This document shows positions 1 through 6,848 of a DNA stretch of 64,000 bases, piece after piece. Position numbers and translations under genes: made by a program. Origin of the DNA: Streptomyces camelliae (GTDB lineage Bacteria > Actinomycetota > Actinomycetes > Streptomycetales > Streptomycetaceae); NCBI RefSeq assembly GCF_027625935.1, contig NZ_CP115300.1, positions 5,208,001 to 5,272,000 of the forward strand, written 5' to 3'. Position 1 is the stretch's first letter; every line of letters begins with the position of its first letter. The notes beneath the pieces are model-generated. The model was given only the letters and a program-made list of their open reading frames with translations. It did no database searches and was not told the origin of the DNA.

Positions 1-669
1 CACGAGGACACAGGCGAGTGCCCCATCCGTCTCCAGGCAGTTGTCGAAGAGACAGAGCGGCTCGCTGATCCACCGGGAGGTCATGTACATCTCGCGGGTC
101 AGCGGCCGTTCGTACATCACGGCGGCCGGGTTCTGGTTGGCGCGGTTACGGCAGGCGAGGGCGACGTTGAAGAGATGATCCCGGGTCGCCCCGTACTCGT
201 GCATGTACCGCCGGGCCAGCATGGCGATCTCATCAGCGGGCCGCAGCAGCCCGAAGGGCCGGGTCCACTGGGCGGGCGTGGGCAGCTGAACGGTGGTGTT
301 GGTCCAGGGCCGGGGCCCGCTGCCGCGCTTCCGTGACCGCCAGGCGACCCCGACGGAAGCCTGCCCCGAGGCGATGGCGCCGGCGAGATGCGCGACGGTG
401 GCACAGGACCCGCCGCCGCCGTAGGGGACTTTGCTGAAGAAGGTGAGATCCCCGAACCCGACGGCCTTGGCGAGCTCGACCTCGTCGGTCTCCTCCATGG
501 TGTAGGAGGCGAGCCCGTCGACCTCGCCGGGTGCGATCCCCGCGTCGTCGAGCGCGGCGAGCACGGCCCGACAGGCAAGCGTCTTCTCATCCTCCGGAAG
601 GCGCTTGGCGAACGCGGTCTGCCCGATCCCGACGATGGCGGTGGCGTCCTTCAACCCGGCGACAGTCAT
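1..669 (-). CDS. Thiolase-like / lipid-transfer protein (SCP-x type), partial
   Basis: The reading frame starts at an ATG at 669 with protein MTVAGLKDATAIVGIGQTAF and runs off the left edge, so only the N-terminal ~223 residues are seen. The N-terminal IVGIGQT motif, GSCATVAHLAGAI (containing the usual active-site Cys region of thiolase-fold proteins) and RPADEIAMLARRYMHEYGAT are typical of thiolase-like lipid-transfer proteins that act on acyl-CoA in side-chain or ring degradation. It is divergent from the FadD3-like ligase gene, and the shared 87-bp spacer carries two CTGAC-N5-GTCAG palindromes, so both are probably controlled together. The C-terminal His and second Cys lie outside the window, so activity (thiolase or aldolase-type retro-reaction) cannot be settled. 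Confidence 0.85.
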   Translation of the reverse strand, partial: MTVAGLKDATAIVGIGQTAFAKRLPEDEKTLACRAVLAALDDAGIAPGEVDGLASYTMEETDEVELAKAVGFGDLTFFSKVPYGGGGSCATVAHLAGAIASGQASVGVAWRSRKRGSGPRPWTNTTVQLPTPAQWTRPFGLLRPADEIAMLARRYMHEYGATRDHLFNVALACRNRANQNPAAVMYERPLTREMYMTSRWISEPLCLFDNCLETDGALACVLV

Positions 670-691
670 GGGTGGTCCCCCTCCCAGATTC

Positions 692-706
692 CTGACAGTG
701 CGTCAG
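692..706. promoter_or_regulatory. Palindromic operator, CTGAC-N5-GTCAG (site A1)
   Basis: The sequence CTGACAGTGCGTCAG ends 22 nt upstream of the thiolase-like gene's ATG. With site A2 it forms a larger 42-bp inverted repeat (692-733) in which 15 of 18 outer positions pair. It probably binds a dimeric, perhaps TetR-type, repressor. The binding protein is not identified. Confidence 0.7.
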
Positions 707-718
707 ATTACAGCTAAT

Positions 719-733
719 CTGACGGACAGTCAG
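719..733. promoter_or_regulatory. Palindromic operator, CTGAC-N5-GTCAG (site A2)
   Basis: The sequence CTGACGGACAGTCAG ends 23 nt before the ATG of the FadD3-like gene. It is the mirror copy of site A1, so each divergent gene has its own site at about the same distance from its start. Confidence 0.7.
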
Positions 734-756
734 CAAGCTGTCCTGGGAGGTTGGCT

Positions 757-2376
757 ATGGGCGACACATGGAACACCATCCCGGAGCTGGTGCGATGGTC
801 GGCCGAGCGGTACGCGGACACCGAGGCCGTGGTCGACGGCCGCACGAGAATCACGTACGCCGAACTCGGCACCCGGGTGGAACGCTCGGCGGCCGCCTGC
901 CTGGCGAGCGGTGTGGAGGTGGGCGACCGGGTGGCGGTCTGGGCCCCCAACTCCCTGGACTGGATCGTCGCGGCGCTCGGCGCGGTGAGCGCGGGCGCGG
1001 TCCTGGTCCCGCTCAACACCCGCTTCAAGGGCACGGAGGCGGCGGACGTACTGCGCCGCAGCGGGGCGAGGCTGCTGTTCGTGACGGGCACGTTCCTGGG
1101 CACGTCGTACGTGGCGTCGCTGCGCAGGGCGGCGGGGGAGGGGGTACCGGCGGACGGCGCCCGTGGCCCCCTCCCCGGCCTTCCGGCGCTGGAGGAGGTG
1201 GTGGTCCTGTCGGAGGACGCACCGCCGGAGTTCCGGACGTGGAAGGAGTACGTGGCGGGAGGGGAGGGGGTTAAGGGGGAGCAAGTGCGGGTGAGGGAGC
1301 GTGGGATTGGTGGTGATGATCTGTCGGACATCATCTACACGTCGGGTACGACGGGCCGCCCCAAGGGCGCGATGATCACGCACGAGCAGACGCTGCGGGC
1401 GTACGACATCTGGGCTGAGCTGGCGGGATTGCGGGTCGGCGACCGCTACTTGATCATCAACCCCTTCTTCCACACCTTCGGCTACAAGGCGGGGGTGATC
1501 GCCTGCCTGATGCGCGGGGCGACGATGGTCCCGCAGCCGGTGTTCAACGTGGAGACGGCGCTGGCGAACATCGCGGCGGAACGCATCTCTGTCCTGCCCG
1601 GCCCTCCCACGCTCCACCAGTCGCTGCTGGACCACCCGTCCCGGGACGCGTATGACCTGTCGGCGCTGCGCCTGGTGGTGACGGGAGCGGCGGTGGTGCC
1701 GTTGACGTTGGTGGAACGCCTGCGGGGCGAACTGGGCGTGGAGACGGTCCTCACGGCGTACGGCCTGTCGGAGGCGAGCGGGGTCGTCACGATGTGCCGG
1801 CGCGACGACCCGCCGCCGCTGATCTCATCGACGTCCGGCCGGGCGATCCCGGGGACGGAGGTGAGGGTGGTGGGCGCCGCGGGCGCCCCGGTGGTGCCGG
1901 GGGTGCCGGGCGAGGTACTGGTCCGAGGCTTCAACGTCATGCGCGGCTACTACGAGGATGATGAGGCGACGGCATCGGTGATCACTCCGGACGGCTGGTT
2001 GCGTACGGGTGACGTAGGCGTCCTGGACGACTCGGGCAACCTGCGCATCACGGACCGCATCAAGGACATGTTCATCGTCGGCGGCTTCAACGCCTACCCG
2101 GCGGAGATAGAGCAGTCGCTCGCCCTCCACCCGGATGTCCGGGAGGCGGCGGTGATCGGCGTACCGGATGCGCGGCTGGGGGAAGTCGCCAAGGCCTTCG
2201 TGGTCCGCCACCCCGGCTCGGTCCTGACCTCGGACGACCTGATCGCCTGGTCCCGCCGCGAGATGGCGAACTACAAAGTGCCGAGGGCGGTGGAGTTCGT
2301 GGGGGAGCTGCCGAGGAATGCGAGCGGGAAGGTGGTGAAGGGGGTTTTGCGGGGGAGGGGGCGGGGTGAGGGGTGA
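757..2376 (+). CDS. FadD3-like acyl-CoA synthetase (AMP-binding)
   Basis: This 539-residue ANL-superfamily enzyme activates a carboxylic acid to its CoA thioester through an acyl-adenylate. It shows the AMP-binding loop YTSGTTGRPKGAM, the adenine/ribose motif TAYGLSEASG, the hinge region GWLRTGDVG and a C-terminal DRIKDMFIVGGFNAYPAEIE motif, which resembles mycobacterial FadD3 ligases acting on polycyclic propanoates. The catalytic lysine lies in NASGKVVKG. I chose the ATG at 757 over the TTG at 751 because GGGAGG at 745-750 is 6 nt from it. The C-terminus (GRGRGEG) is encoded by the start of a GGTGAGG repeat, so the last residues may have been added by repeat expansion. The substrate is unknown; the operators suggest joint control with the catabolic operons at 10036-17373. 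Confidence 0.9.
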   Translation: MGDTWNTIPELVRWSAERYADTEAVVDGRTRITYAELGTRVERSAAACLASGVEVGDRVAVWAPNSLDWIVAALGAVSAGAVLVPLNTRFKGTEAADVLRRSGARLLFVTGTFLGTSYVASLRRAAGEGVPADGARGPLPGLPALEEVVVLSEDAPPEFRTWKEYVAGGEGVKGEQVRVRERGIGGDDLSDIIYTSGTTGRPKGAMITHEQTLRAYDIWAELAGLRVGDRYLIINPFFHTFGYKAGVIACLMRGATMVPQPVFNVETALANIAAERISVLPGPPTLHQSLLDHPSRDAYDLSALRLVVTGAAVVPLTLVERLRGELGVETVLTAYGLSEASGVVTMCRRDDPPPLISSTSGRAIPGTEVRVVGAAGAPVVPGVPGEVLVRGFNVMRGYYEDDEATASVITPDGWLRTGDVGVLDDSGNLRITDRIKDMFIVGGFNAYPAEIEQSLALHPDVREAAVIGVPDARLGEVAKAFVVRHPGSVLTSDDLIAWSRREMANYKVPRAVEFVGELPRNASGKVVKGVLRGRGRGEG

Positions 2377-2419
2377 GGGGATTCTCGGTGAGGGGTGAGG
2401 GGTGAGGGGTGAGGGGTGA
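2365..2419. repeat. GGTGAGG heptamer tandem repeat
   Basis: Two adjacent GGTGAGG units (2365-2378), a GGATTCTC interruption, then four more units and a partial one (2387-2419). The first units cover the stop codon of the CoA ligase gene. Confidence 0.85.
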
Positions 2420-2445
2420 ATTGCGATGAGGGAGCTGTGAGGTTG

Positions 2446-2602
2446 CCGTGGGGGCCGCCCGCTTCTCGGCATTGTCGTGCTTCCACGAGGCGAGTCAAGG
2501 GCGCTCCCGTTCCGCTGCGCTCCACTCCCGCGTCGGCTCCGCCGATGGCCCTCCGGGCCACCCTTGACTCGCCTCGCTCCAGCACGGGGAAGAAGCGAGC
2601 GG
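2446..2602. repeat. Left arm of a 157-bp perfect inverted repeat
   Basis: This arm is identical, reverse-complemented, to 3349-3505. Inside it is a smaller dyad: GAGGCGAGTCAAGGG facing CCCTTGACTCGCCTC. Short open frames across it are by-products of the repeat. It resembles a non-autonomous or palindromic intergenic element. I see no transposase. Confidence 0.9.
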
Positions 2603-2810
2603 GCAGCCCGGGGAAAGTGGCCGGCTCAGCCCCGCTGGGCCCTTGGGTCGGCTGCGTTCGTGTCGTCGGCTGGGGGTGCGCGGAGGGTGGGCGGGGGCAC
2701 GCCGGGCGGGTTCGGCGGCTTCGGGGAGGGGGCGGGCTCGGTGAGGGAGGGCCGGTACGGGAACCTCAGGAGGCCCAGCCTGGAACCGCATCGAGTCCCA
2801 AGAGAGTCCC

Positions 2811-2846
2811 AGAAGTACCAGAAGTACCAGAAGTACCAGAAGTACC
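2811..2846. repeat. Four tandem copies of a 9-mer, AGAAGTACC
   Basis: A perfect 9-bp direct repeat, four copies, lying in the spacer between the 157-bp inverted-repeat arms. Because the period is a multiple of three, every frame through it reads as a repeated tripeptide. Confidence 0.9.
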
Positions 2847-2896
2847 ACGTAGGAACCCCAGAAACCCCGTGAGTCCCAGGAGCCCCGTGGACAAGG

Positions 2897-3103
2897 TCAG
2901 TTGGATGATTTGGGCGGGCTGGAGGGGGTGGGTTGGGTGGGCAGTGAGAGGGGGATGACCCAAAGCTTCCACTCGGGATCGGTCTCGGCCTCCAGCGTCG
3001 TGTATCCATCCCGCACCAAGCCCCAGCAGCCCCGGCCGAGCCCCACCCCGCCCCGTCGGCCCCCACCCCCACCCCCCTCAGCCGGCTCCCACTCCCCCGT
3101 CAT
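2897..3103 (-). CDS. Possible small hypothetical protein
   Basis: A 68-residue frame with a Gly-rich segment, then a more protein-like middle (DGYTTLEAETDPEWKLWVIP), then a Pro/Ser-rich tail. The middle has mixed hydrophobic and acidic composition that is unusual for a random frame here, but there is no strong ribosome binding site before the ATG at 3103 and I do not recognise a family. It may be a spurious frame or a remnant. Confidence 0.25.
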   Translation of the reverse strand: MTGEWEPAEGGGGGGRRGGVGLGRGCWGLVRDGYTTLEAETDPEWKLWVIPLSLPTQPTPSSPPKSSN

Positions 3104-3348
3104 CCGCGATGTCGCCGGTCACGTCCGTCCGGCATGCCACCTCTGCTCCCCCAGTGCCCCGCCCCCTGCGCCAGCTCTCCCTCCACTCTCCCTCCGCTCC
3201 TCCCCCTCCCGCGCGGCTTGCCGCCTACTCTGCCCGCAAGCCGCCACCGCACCCCACGCCTCCACCCACGCACCGCGTCCCCTCCGCGCCGGTCCACGGC
3301 TCGGCCGACGGTGGAGGTCAACGCCGGTCGGGACCCCGTCTTTCCGGG

Positions 3349-3505
3349 CCGCTCGCTTCTTCCCCGTGCTGGAGCGAGGCGAGTCAAGGGTGGCCCGGAG
3401 GGCCATCGGCGGAGCCGACGCGGGAGTGGAGCGCAGCGGAACGGGAGCGCCCTTGACTCGCCTCGTGGAAGCACGACAATGCCGAGAAGCGGGCGGCCCC
3501 CACGG
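3349..3505. repeat. Right arm of a 157-bp perfect inverted repeat
   Basis: Exact reverse complement of 2446-2602. Its outer end stops one base before the stop codon of the minus-strand gene at 3506, so the element is inserted, or recombined, directly against that gene's 3' end. Confidence 0.9.
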
Positions 3506-4447
3506 TCACTTGGAGTCAGCGGTCAGGTCGGCCAGGGCGGCCCTGATCTCCTCGACCACATGCGCAGGGCGGTGGAAGACATCCTCGGCGCTGAAGCGGA
3601 GGAGGCCGCGGATCTCGGGGCACCGCAGGAGCTGGTTGAAGCGGGCGATGTCCTGGCGGTGGGCCTCACGAGTGCCGTGGTAGGCGTAGCCCTCGATCTC
3701 CACGGCCAGCCCTGCCGCCCGGAACAGGAAGTCGACGATGCGGCGGCTGCCGTCCGGTGTACGCAGCTCGACTTGGCTCTCGGGATGGAGACCGGCGTCG
3801 TACATGCGCAGCCGGGCCACGGTCTCCGCCGGGGAACCGGCGAGCGGATCGCACAGCCCCAGCCAACCCCGGGCGCGGACTCCTCCCTGAGCCTTCCCCA
3901 TCGACTGGAGTGCGGCGGCGATTTCCTCCTGCTCGGTGAGCGGTGCGCGGCGGACGTGTCCGACCCGGCGGTACGTCAGGGCCGACTCCACGGCGACGAG
4001 CGCCTCGTCCCTCGGGCCCCGCCGGAGCAGGTCGGCAAGCGTGCGGGGCGGGACGGTGAGCCGTAACCCCTGTCGTTCCACCACCTCCGTCCTGCTGAGC
4101 GGCATTCGGTGGACGTGTACGTCACTGGCCAGGCGCCGGATGGCGAGCTGCGGGTCGATGAACTCAAGGGGGGCCTTACTGCGGTTGCCGAGCAGCTCGA
4201 TCTTCCAAAGGGCTGCCGCTGAACCATGGCTCACGATCAGCCGGGGTTCGCGGAGCAACACGGCCCGCAGCCGCGTCAGCAGGTCCGGGTCCCGTCCCGG
4301 TTCCGCCCAGGCACCCTGCCGAAGCTGGGTCCAGCCCTCTGCCCGCAGCGCACGCGTGAGACCCCGCCGAGGCCAGCCGGCCTCAACGGCATGTGAGGTG
4401 AGGAGGACGCCCCTGTCCGCCAACGCCCTCAGGTCCCTTCGCTCCAC
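3506..4447 (-). CDS. AbiEi-like protein with C-terminal DUF559/Vsr-type nuclease-like domain
   Basis: The 313-residue protein starts with a winged-helix-like region (VLLTSHAVEAGWPRRGLTRALRAEG) of the AbiEi antitoxin type, followed by the middle domain typical of that family (LIVSHGSAAALWKI, VHVHRMPL, TVPPRTLADLLR). The C-terminal ~90 residues (RRIVDFLFRAAGLAVEIEGY, then YHGTREAHRQDIARFNQLL) have the D...ExE arrangement of Vsr/DUF559 PD-(D/E)XK-fold proteins. In classical AbiE systems an AbiEii nucleotidyltransferase follows; none is next to it here. It may act alone as a DNA-binding or nuclease-like protein, as such genes often do in actinobacteria. Its 3' end abuts the right arm of the inverted repeat. 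Confidence 0.7.
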   Translation of the reverse strand: MERRDLRALADRGVLLTSHAVEAGWPRRGLTRALRAEGWTQLRQGAWAEPGRDPDLLTRLRAVLLREPRLIVSHGSAAALWKIELLGNRSKAPLEFIDPQLAIRRLASDVHVHRMPLSRTEVVERQGLRLTVPPRTLADLLRRGPRDEALVAVESALTYRRVGHVRRAPLTEQEEIAAALQSMGKAQGGVRARGWLGLCDPLAGSPAETVARLRMYDAGLHPESQVELRTPDGSRRIVDFLFRAAGLAVEIEGYAYHGTREAHRQDIARFNQLLRCPEIRGLLRFSAEDVFHRPAHVVEEIRAALADLTADSK

Positions 4448-4505
4448 CAGGGCAAGATCGCAGAAATCCCCAATTGCCGCTTGTCCTGTGGATAACCGGG
4501 CGAGG

Positions 4506-4775
4506 TCAGCCCTTCAGAGACCCGAGGAAGGCGCTCCAGGCGACGGGCCTGAAGAGGAGTACCGGACCGTCCTGGGCCTTCTTCGAGTCGCGGACGGGGA
4601 TCACCAGGCGGGGGTGGGCGTCGGAGACTTCGATGCACTCGCCGCCGCTTCCGTTGCTGTAGCTGCTCTTGCGCCACGGGAGGTCGGCTACTTCGACGCA
4701 CTCTCCGCCGGTGCCATTGCTGTAGCTGCTCTTGCGCCACACGGCTGTGCTCAGGTCAATCCCGGTGCTTGCCAT
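4506..4775 (-). CDS. DUF397 protein with duplicated DUF397 motif
   Basis: The 89-residue protein begins MASTGIDLSTAVWRKSSYSN and has two successive copies of the DUF397 signature: WRKSSYSNGTGGECVEVADL and WRKSSYSNGSGGECIEVSDA. A single downstream segment follows (VIPVRDSKK ... WSAFLGSLKG). Single-domain members have one copy, so this looks like an in-frame internal duplication of about 63 bp. The gene overlaps the 3' end of the upstream XRE regulator by 20 bp, the normal partner arrangement. DUF397 proteins are thought to work with their XRE partner in developmental or antibiotic control, possibly in a toxin-antitoxin-like way. The molecular role is not established. Confidence 0.85.
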   Translation of the reverse strand: MASTGIDLSTAVWRKSSYSNGTGGECVEVADLPWRKSSYSNGSGGECIEVSDAHPRLVIPVRDSKKAQDGPVLLFRPVAWSAFLGSLKG

Positions 4776-5607
4776 CTCGGTAGTCCTCTGCCGCAGCCTC
4801 GATGATCGCAAGGGACGCCTCAGGCGGCAGTGCGGCGGCCCTGAGCAGATCGTACGACTCGCGGTACTGCTTCACGAGCGCCGGATCGTCGATGAGTTGG
4901 CCGCTGTGGAGGGACTCGGTGTACACCACCGGAGGCGCGTCCGGGAAGGTCATGAACCTGGTCATGCCCATCATGAACGGATGGACGCCGGTGGTTTGCG
5001 GGACGATCTGCAGAATGGAGTGCGTGCTCCTCACCACCTGCGCGATGTGCTGCAGCAGTTCCTTCATCCGCTCATCGGGCAGCGCCGGTCGCCGGATCAG
5101 CGACTCCTCCAGGACCGCCCAGAACTTGGGCGGGTTCTCCGAGCCGAAGATCTTGGCTCGTTCCATGCGGGCGTTGACCTTCTCCTCGACCTCTTCGTCC
5201 GAGGCTCGGGGCATGGCGGCTCGTACGATCGCGCGGGCGTAGGCCGCTGTCTGGAGCAGCCCCGGCACCAGCATCGGCGCCCAGTCCTCGATCGTCTCCG
5301 CATGCTGCTCCATCTCCGCCACATCCGCGAAGTACTCCGCATGTCCCGACTGCCGTGCCCGGCGCGCATCTTCACAACGCCGCTCGAAAAACCCGTCCGT
5401 CCTCAGCACCTTGTCGACGTGCCGGGCCAGATCCAGGGGCATGCGCCGCTCGGCCCGTTCGATCTGGCTCAGGAACGGGACGCCCCGGAAGCTTCCTTCC
5501 GCCAGTTGCTCCAGCGTCAGCCCCGCCAGCTCCCGTCGATAGCGCAACTCGGCTCCGTAGAAGGAAGGGACGTTGGCCGATGCGTCAGGATCCTTGCGTG
5601 GGGGCAC
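4756..5607 (-). CDS. XRE-family HTH regulator with DUF5753 domain
   Basis: Residues ~15-75 form a helix-turn-helix (ELRYRRELAGLTLEQLAEGS ... FLSQIERAERRMP). The rest is the DUF5753 ligand- or partner-binding domain, with its usual WAPMLVPGLLQTAAYARAIV and ALPDERMKELLQHIAQV segments. It is 283 residues, normal for the family, and is followed by an overlapping DUF397 gene. It is divergent from the ATPase gene at 5727, with 119 bp between. It probably autoregulates its own promoter. Confidence 0.88.
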   Translation of the reverse strand: MPPRKDPDASANVPSFYGAELRYRRELAGLTLEQLAEGSFRGVPFLSQIERAERRMPLDLARHVDKVLRTDGFFERRCEDARRARQSGHAEYFADVAEMEQHAETIEDWAPMLVPGLLQTAAYARAIVRAAMPRASDEEVEEKVNARMERAKIFGSENPPKFWAVLEESLIRRPALPDERMKELLQHIAQVVRSTHSILQIVPQTTGVHPFMMGMTRFMTFPDAPPVVYTESLHSGQLIDDPALVKQYRESYDLLRAAALPPEASLAIIEAAAEDYRDGKHRD

Positions 5608-5726
5608 AACTCATCACCGCCGTTTGCCTGTTGCGCTGCGTAGCCGAAACCTCTTCAAAAGGTACCGGCGCCAGCGGCACCGTGTGACTGTTTCGTCACA
5701 GAGAGCACAGGAAGGCGTACGCAACC

Positions 5727-6341
5727 GTGTCGTCCTCGAACTCCGCCCATGACATGACCCTCTGCGTGGATGACCTGCGCGCAGCCCTTTCCGCCCACGG
5801 CATCACCCTGCCGTCCCTCCAGGTGGACCTGCTGGGCCTGGCGGGCACGTACCGGCCCCCGGCCGGCCTGGTCGCGCTCGGCAACTGCAATGCCGCTACG
5901 GCGCGCAGGCTGGCGGCGGTGCTGCGCGGCTCCGGTGCGTCATCGAGCCCGCCGCCGCTGGACGTGGAGCTTCCCGCGGTACCGAAGGCGCTCCAGGGGC
6001 TTCGCCGTACCGTTCGCCGCTACCTGGACGCGCCCTGCGCCGAAGTCCAGCTCTGCGTCACCGAACTCGTCACCAACGTGATCCGGCATGTGGGGGAGGG
6101 AACCCCGGTCCGTGTGCGTGTGGCCCGGACGGCCGGCGATCGCATCCGCATCGAGGTGACGGACCCGGCCGGGCAAGCTCTCCCCGTGTCCGCGTCTGGC
6201 TCGCTCGATGATGAGGAGGGACGCGGTCTCGCGCTGCTGGAGGCGGTGGCGCTGAGGTGGGGCGTGGAGCAGGGGGTGGCGGGCAAGACGGTGTGGTGCG
6301 AGTTGGGCGATGTCAAAGGTTCCCGCCACGGATTGACCTGA
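5727..6341 (+). CDS. Anti-sigma-factor-type ATP-binding protein (HATPase_c_2)
   Basis: The C-terminal ~120 residues carry the GHKL ATPase signature: N-box region ELVTNVIRHVGEG, G1-like IEVTDPAG and G2-like DEEGRGLALLEAVALRWGVE, as in RsbW/SpoIIAB-like serine kinases. The N-terminal ~85 residues (LRAALSAHGITLPSLQVDLLG) are a family-specific extension of unknown role. The start is GTG 5727 with AGGAAGG 11 nt upstream; the ATG at 5754 is possible. Proteins of this type often sit beside XRE/DUF397 pairs in Streptomyces, as here. A target sigma factor or anti-anti-sigma factor is not encoded next to it. Confidence 0.85.
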   Translation: MSSSNSAHDMTLCVDDLRAALSAHGITLPSLQVDLLGLAGTYRPPAGLVALGNCNAATARRLAAVLRGSGASSSPPPLDVELPAVPKALQGLRRTVRRYLDAPCAEVQLCVTELVTNVIRHVGEGTPVRVRVARTAGDRIRIEVTDPAGQALPVSASGSLDDEEGRGLALLEAVALRWGVEQGVAGKTVWCELGDVKGSRHGLT

Positions 6342-6360
6342 ACCTGCCGATGACACACCT

Positions 6361-6397
6361 CGGCCGCGACGGCTCCCCCTCGGCGCCGTCGCGGCCG
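6361..6397. terminator. Bidirectional hairpin terminator
   Basis: CGGCCGCGACGGC (6361-6373) pairs perfectly with GCCGTCGCGGCCG (6385-6397) over 13 bp with an 11-nt loop. It lies between the convergent ends of the ATPase gene and afsS. There is no T-tract, as is common in Streptomyces. Confidence 0.75.
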
Positions 6398-6418
6398 GTC
6401 CCCCGTGCGGGAGGTGGC

Positions 6419-6640
6419 TCAGCTGGGGTCGGACGTGATGTGGACGTTGTCCGTGGTCACCGTGTCGGAGCCCGTGGCAGGCGCGTCGGTGATGTGGACG
6501 TTGTCCGTGGTGACCGTGCCCGTGCCCTTGGCCGGAGCGTCGGTGATGTGGACGTTGTCAGGGCTCACCGCGGCGGGCGCGTCGGTGATGTGGACGTTGT
6601 CCGGGCTGACGGTCTGCTCGTCCTTCGTGGTGTCGCTCAT
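6419..6640 (-). CDS. afsS: AfsS-like (AfsR2) repeat protein, global antibiotic regulator
   Basis: The 73-residue protein is almost entirely four copies of a 13-residue unit with core DNVHIT: two copies of VSPDNVHITDAPA, one VTTDNVHITDAPA and a final VTTDNVHITSDPS. Leader MSDTTKDEQ precedes them. A strong ribosome binding site (GGAGGAAG) lies just upstream of the ATG. The gene lies directly downstream of afsR on the same strand. AfsS of S. coelicolor is a small 'sigma-like' protein with DN-containing repeats that stimulates secondary metabolism when switched on by AfsR. Placement and repeats fit that identity. This copy reads DNVH where I recall DNH in other AfsS proteins. How AfsS acts is unknown. 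Confidence 0.8.
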   Translation of the reverse strand: MSDTTKDEQTVSPDNVHITDAPAAVSPDNVHITDAPAKGTGTVTTDNVHITDAPATGSDTVTTDNVHITSDPS

Positions 6641-6818
6641 GGTGCTTCCTCCCCATTGGCGCTGTACTCGTCATGTCCGGTCCGTCCGGTCGTTCCCCCG
6701 ATCGACGACCGGACGGACCCGGGATCGCCCAACCCTAGATCGTTCGCACGGGCGATCTCACAGCCGGTCCGTCTGCCCCCCGACGCGACGGATCGACAGG
6801 ACGAGACTGCCGTGCGGC

Positions 6819-6836
6819 GATAAACGAACGATGAAC
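6819..6836 (-). promoter_or_regulatory. AfsR/SARP box in the afsS promoter
   Basis: On the minus strand GTTCATC (6836-6830) and GTTTATC (6825-6819) are direct heptamers separated by 4 bp, an 11-bp period. This is the classical SARP recognition pattern. It lies between afsR and afsS, oriented toward afsS. A possible -10 (CAGTCT) follows 9 nt downstream, in keeping with AfsR recruiting RNA polymerase through a site overlapping -35. Confidence 0.75.
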
Positions 6837-6848
6837 GTCCGCGCCGGC

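Larger units (their letters stand above)
2603..3348. other. Gene-poor spacer between inverted-repeat arms
   Basis: These 746 bp contain four tandem copies of the 9-mer AGAAGTACC (2811-2846) and pyrimidine-rich or purine-rich low-complexity stretches. The one frame that looks at all protein-like is the minus-strand 2897-3103 frame, listed separately. I see no RNA gene, transposase or integrase. Codon-position bias is erratic compared with flanking genes. Confidence 0.6.

Noticed and set aside
2416-3683. Several overlapping small frames such as those reading MALRATLDSPRSSTGKKRA
   Set aside because: They arise from the inverted-repeat arms on both strands; such frames are commonly mis-annotated in Streptomyces.
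6435-6605. 17-bp direct repeats that look like a short CRISPR array
   Set aside because: They are in-frame codons of the AfsS repeats with irregular spacers and a good ribosome binding site; no cas genes are near.
6419-6640. Multi-core RiPP precursor peptide
   Set aside because: Repeats contain Thr, Asp and His suited to such a peptide, but no modifying enzyme or transporter is adjacent, and position after afsR identifies afsS.
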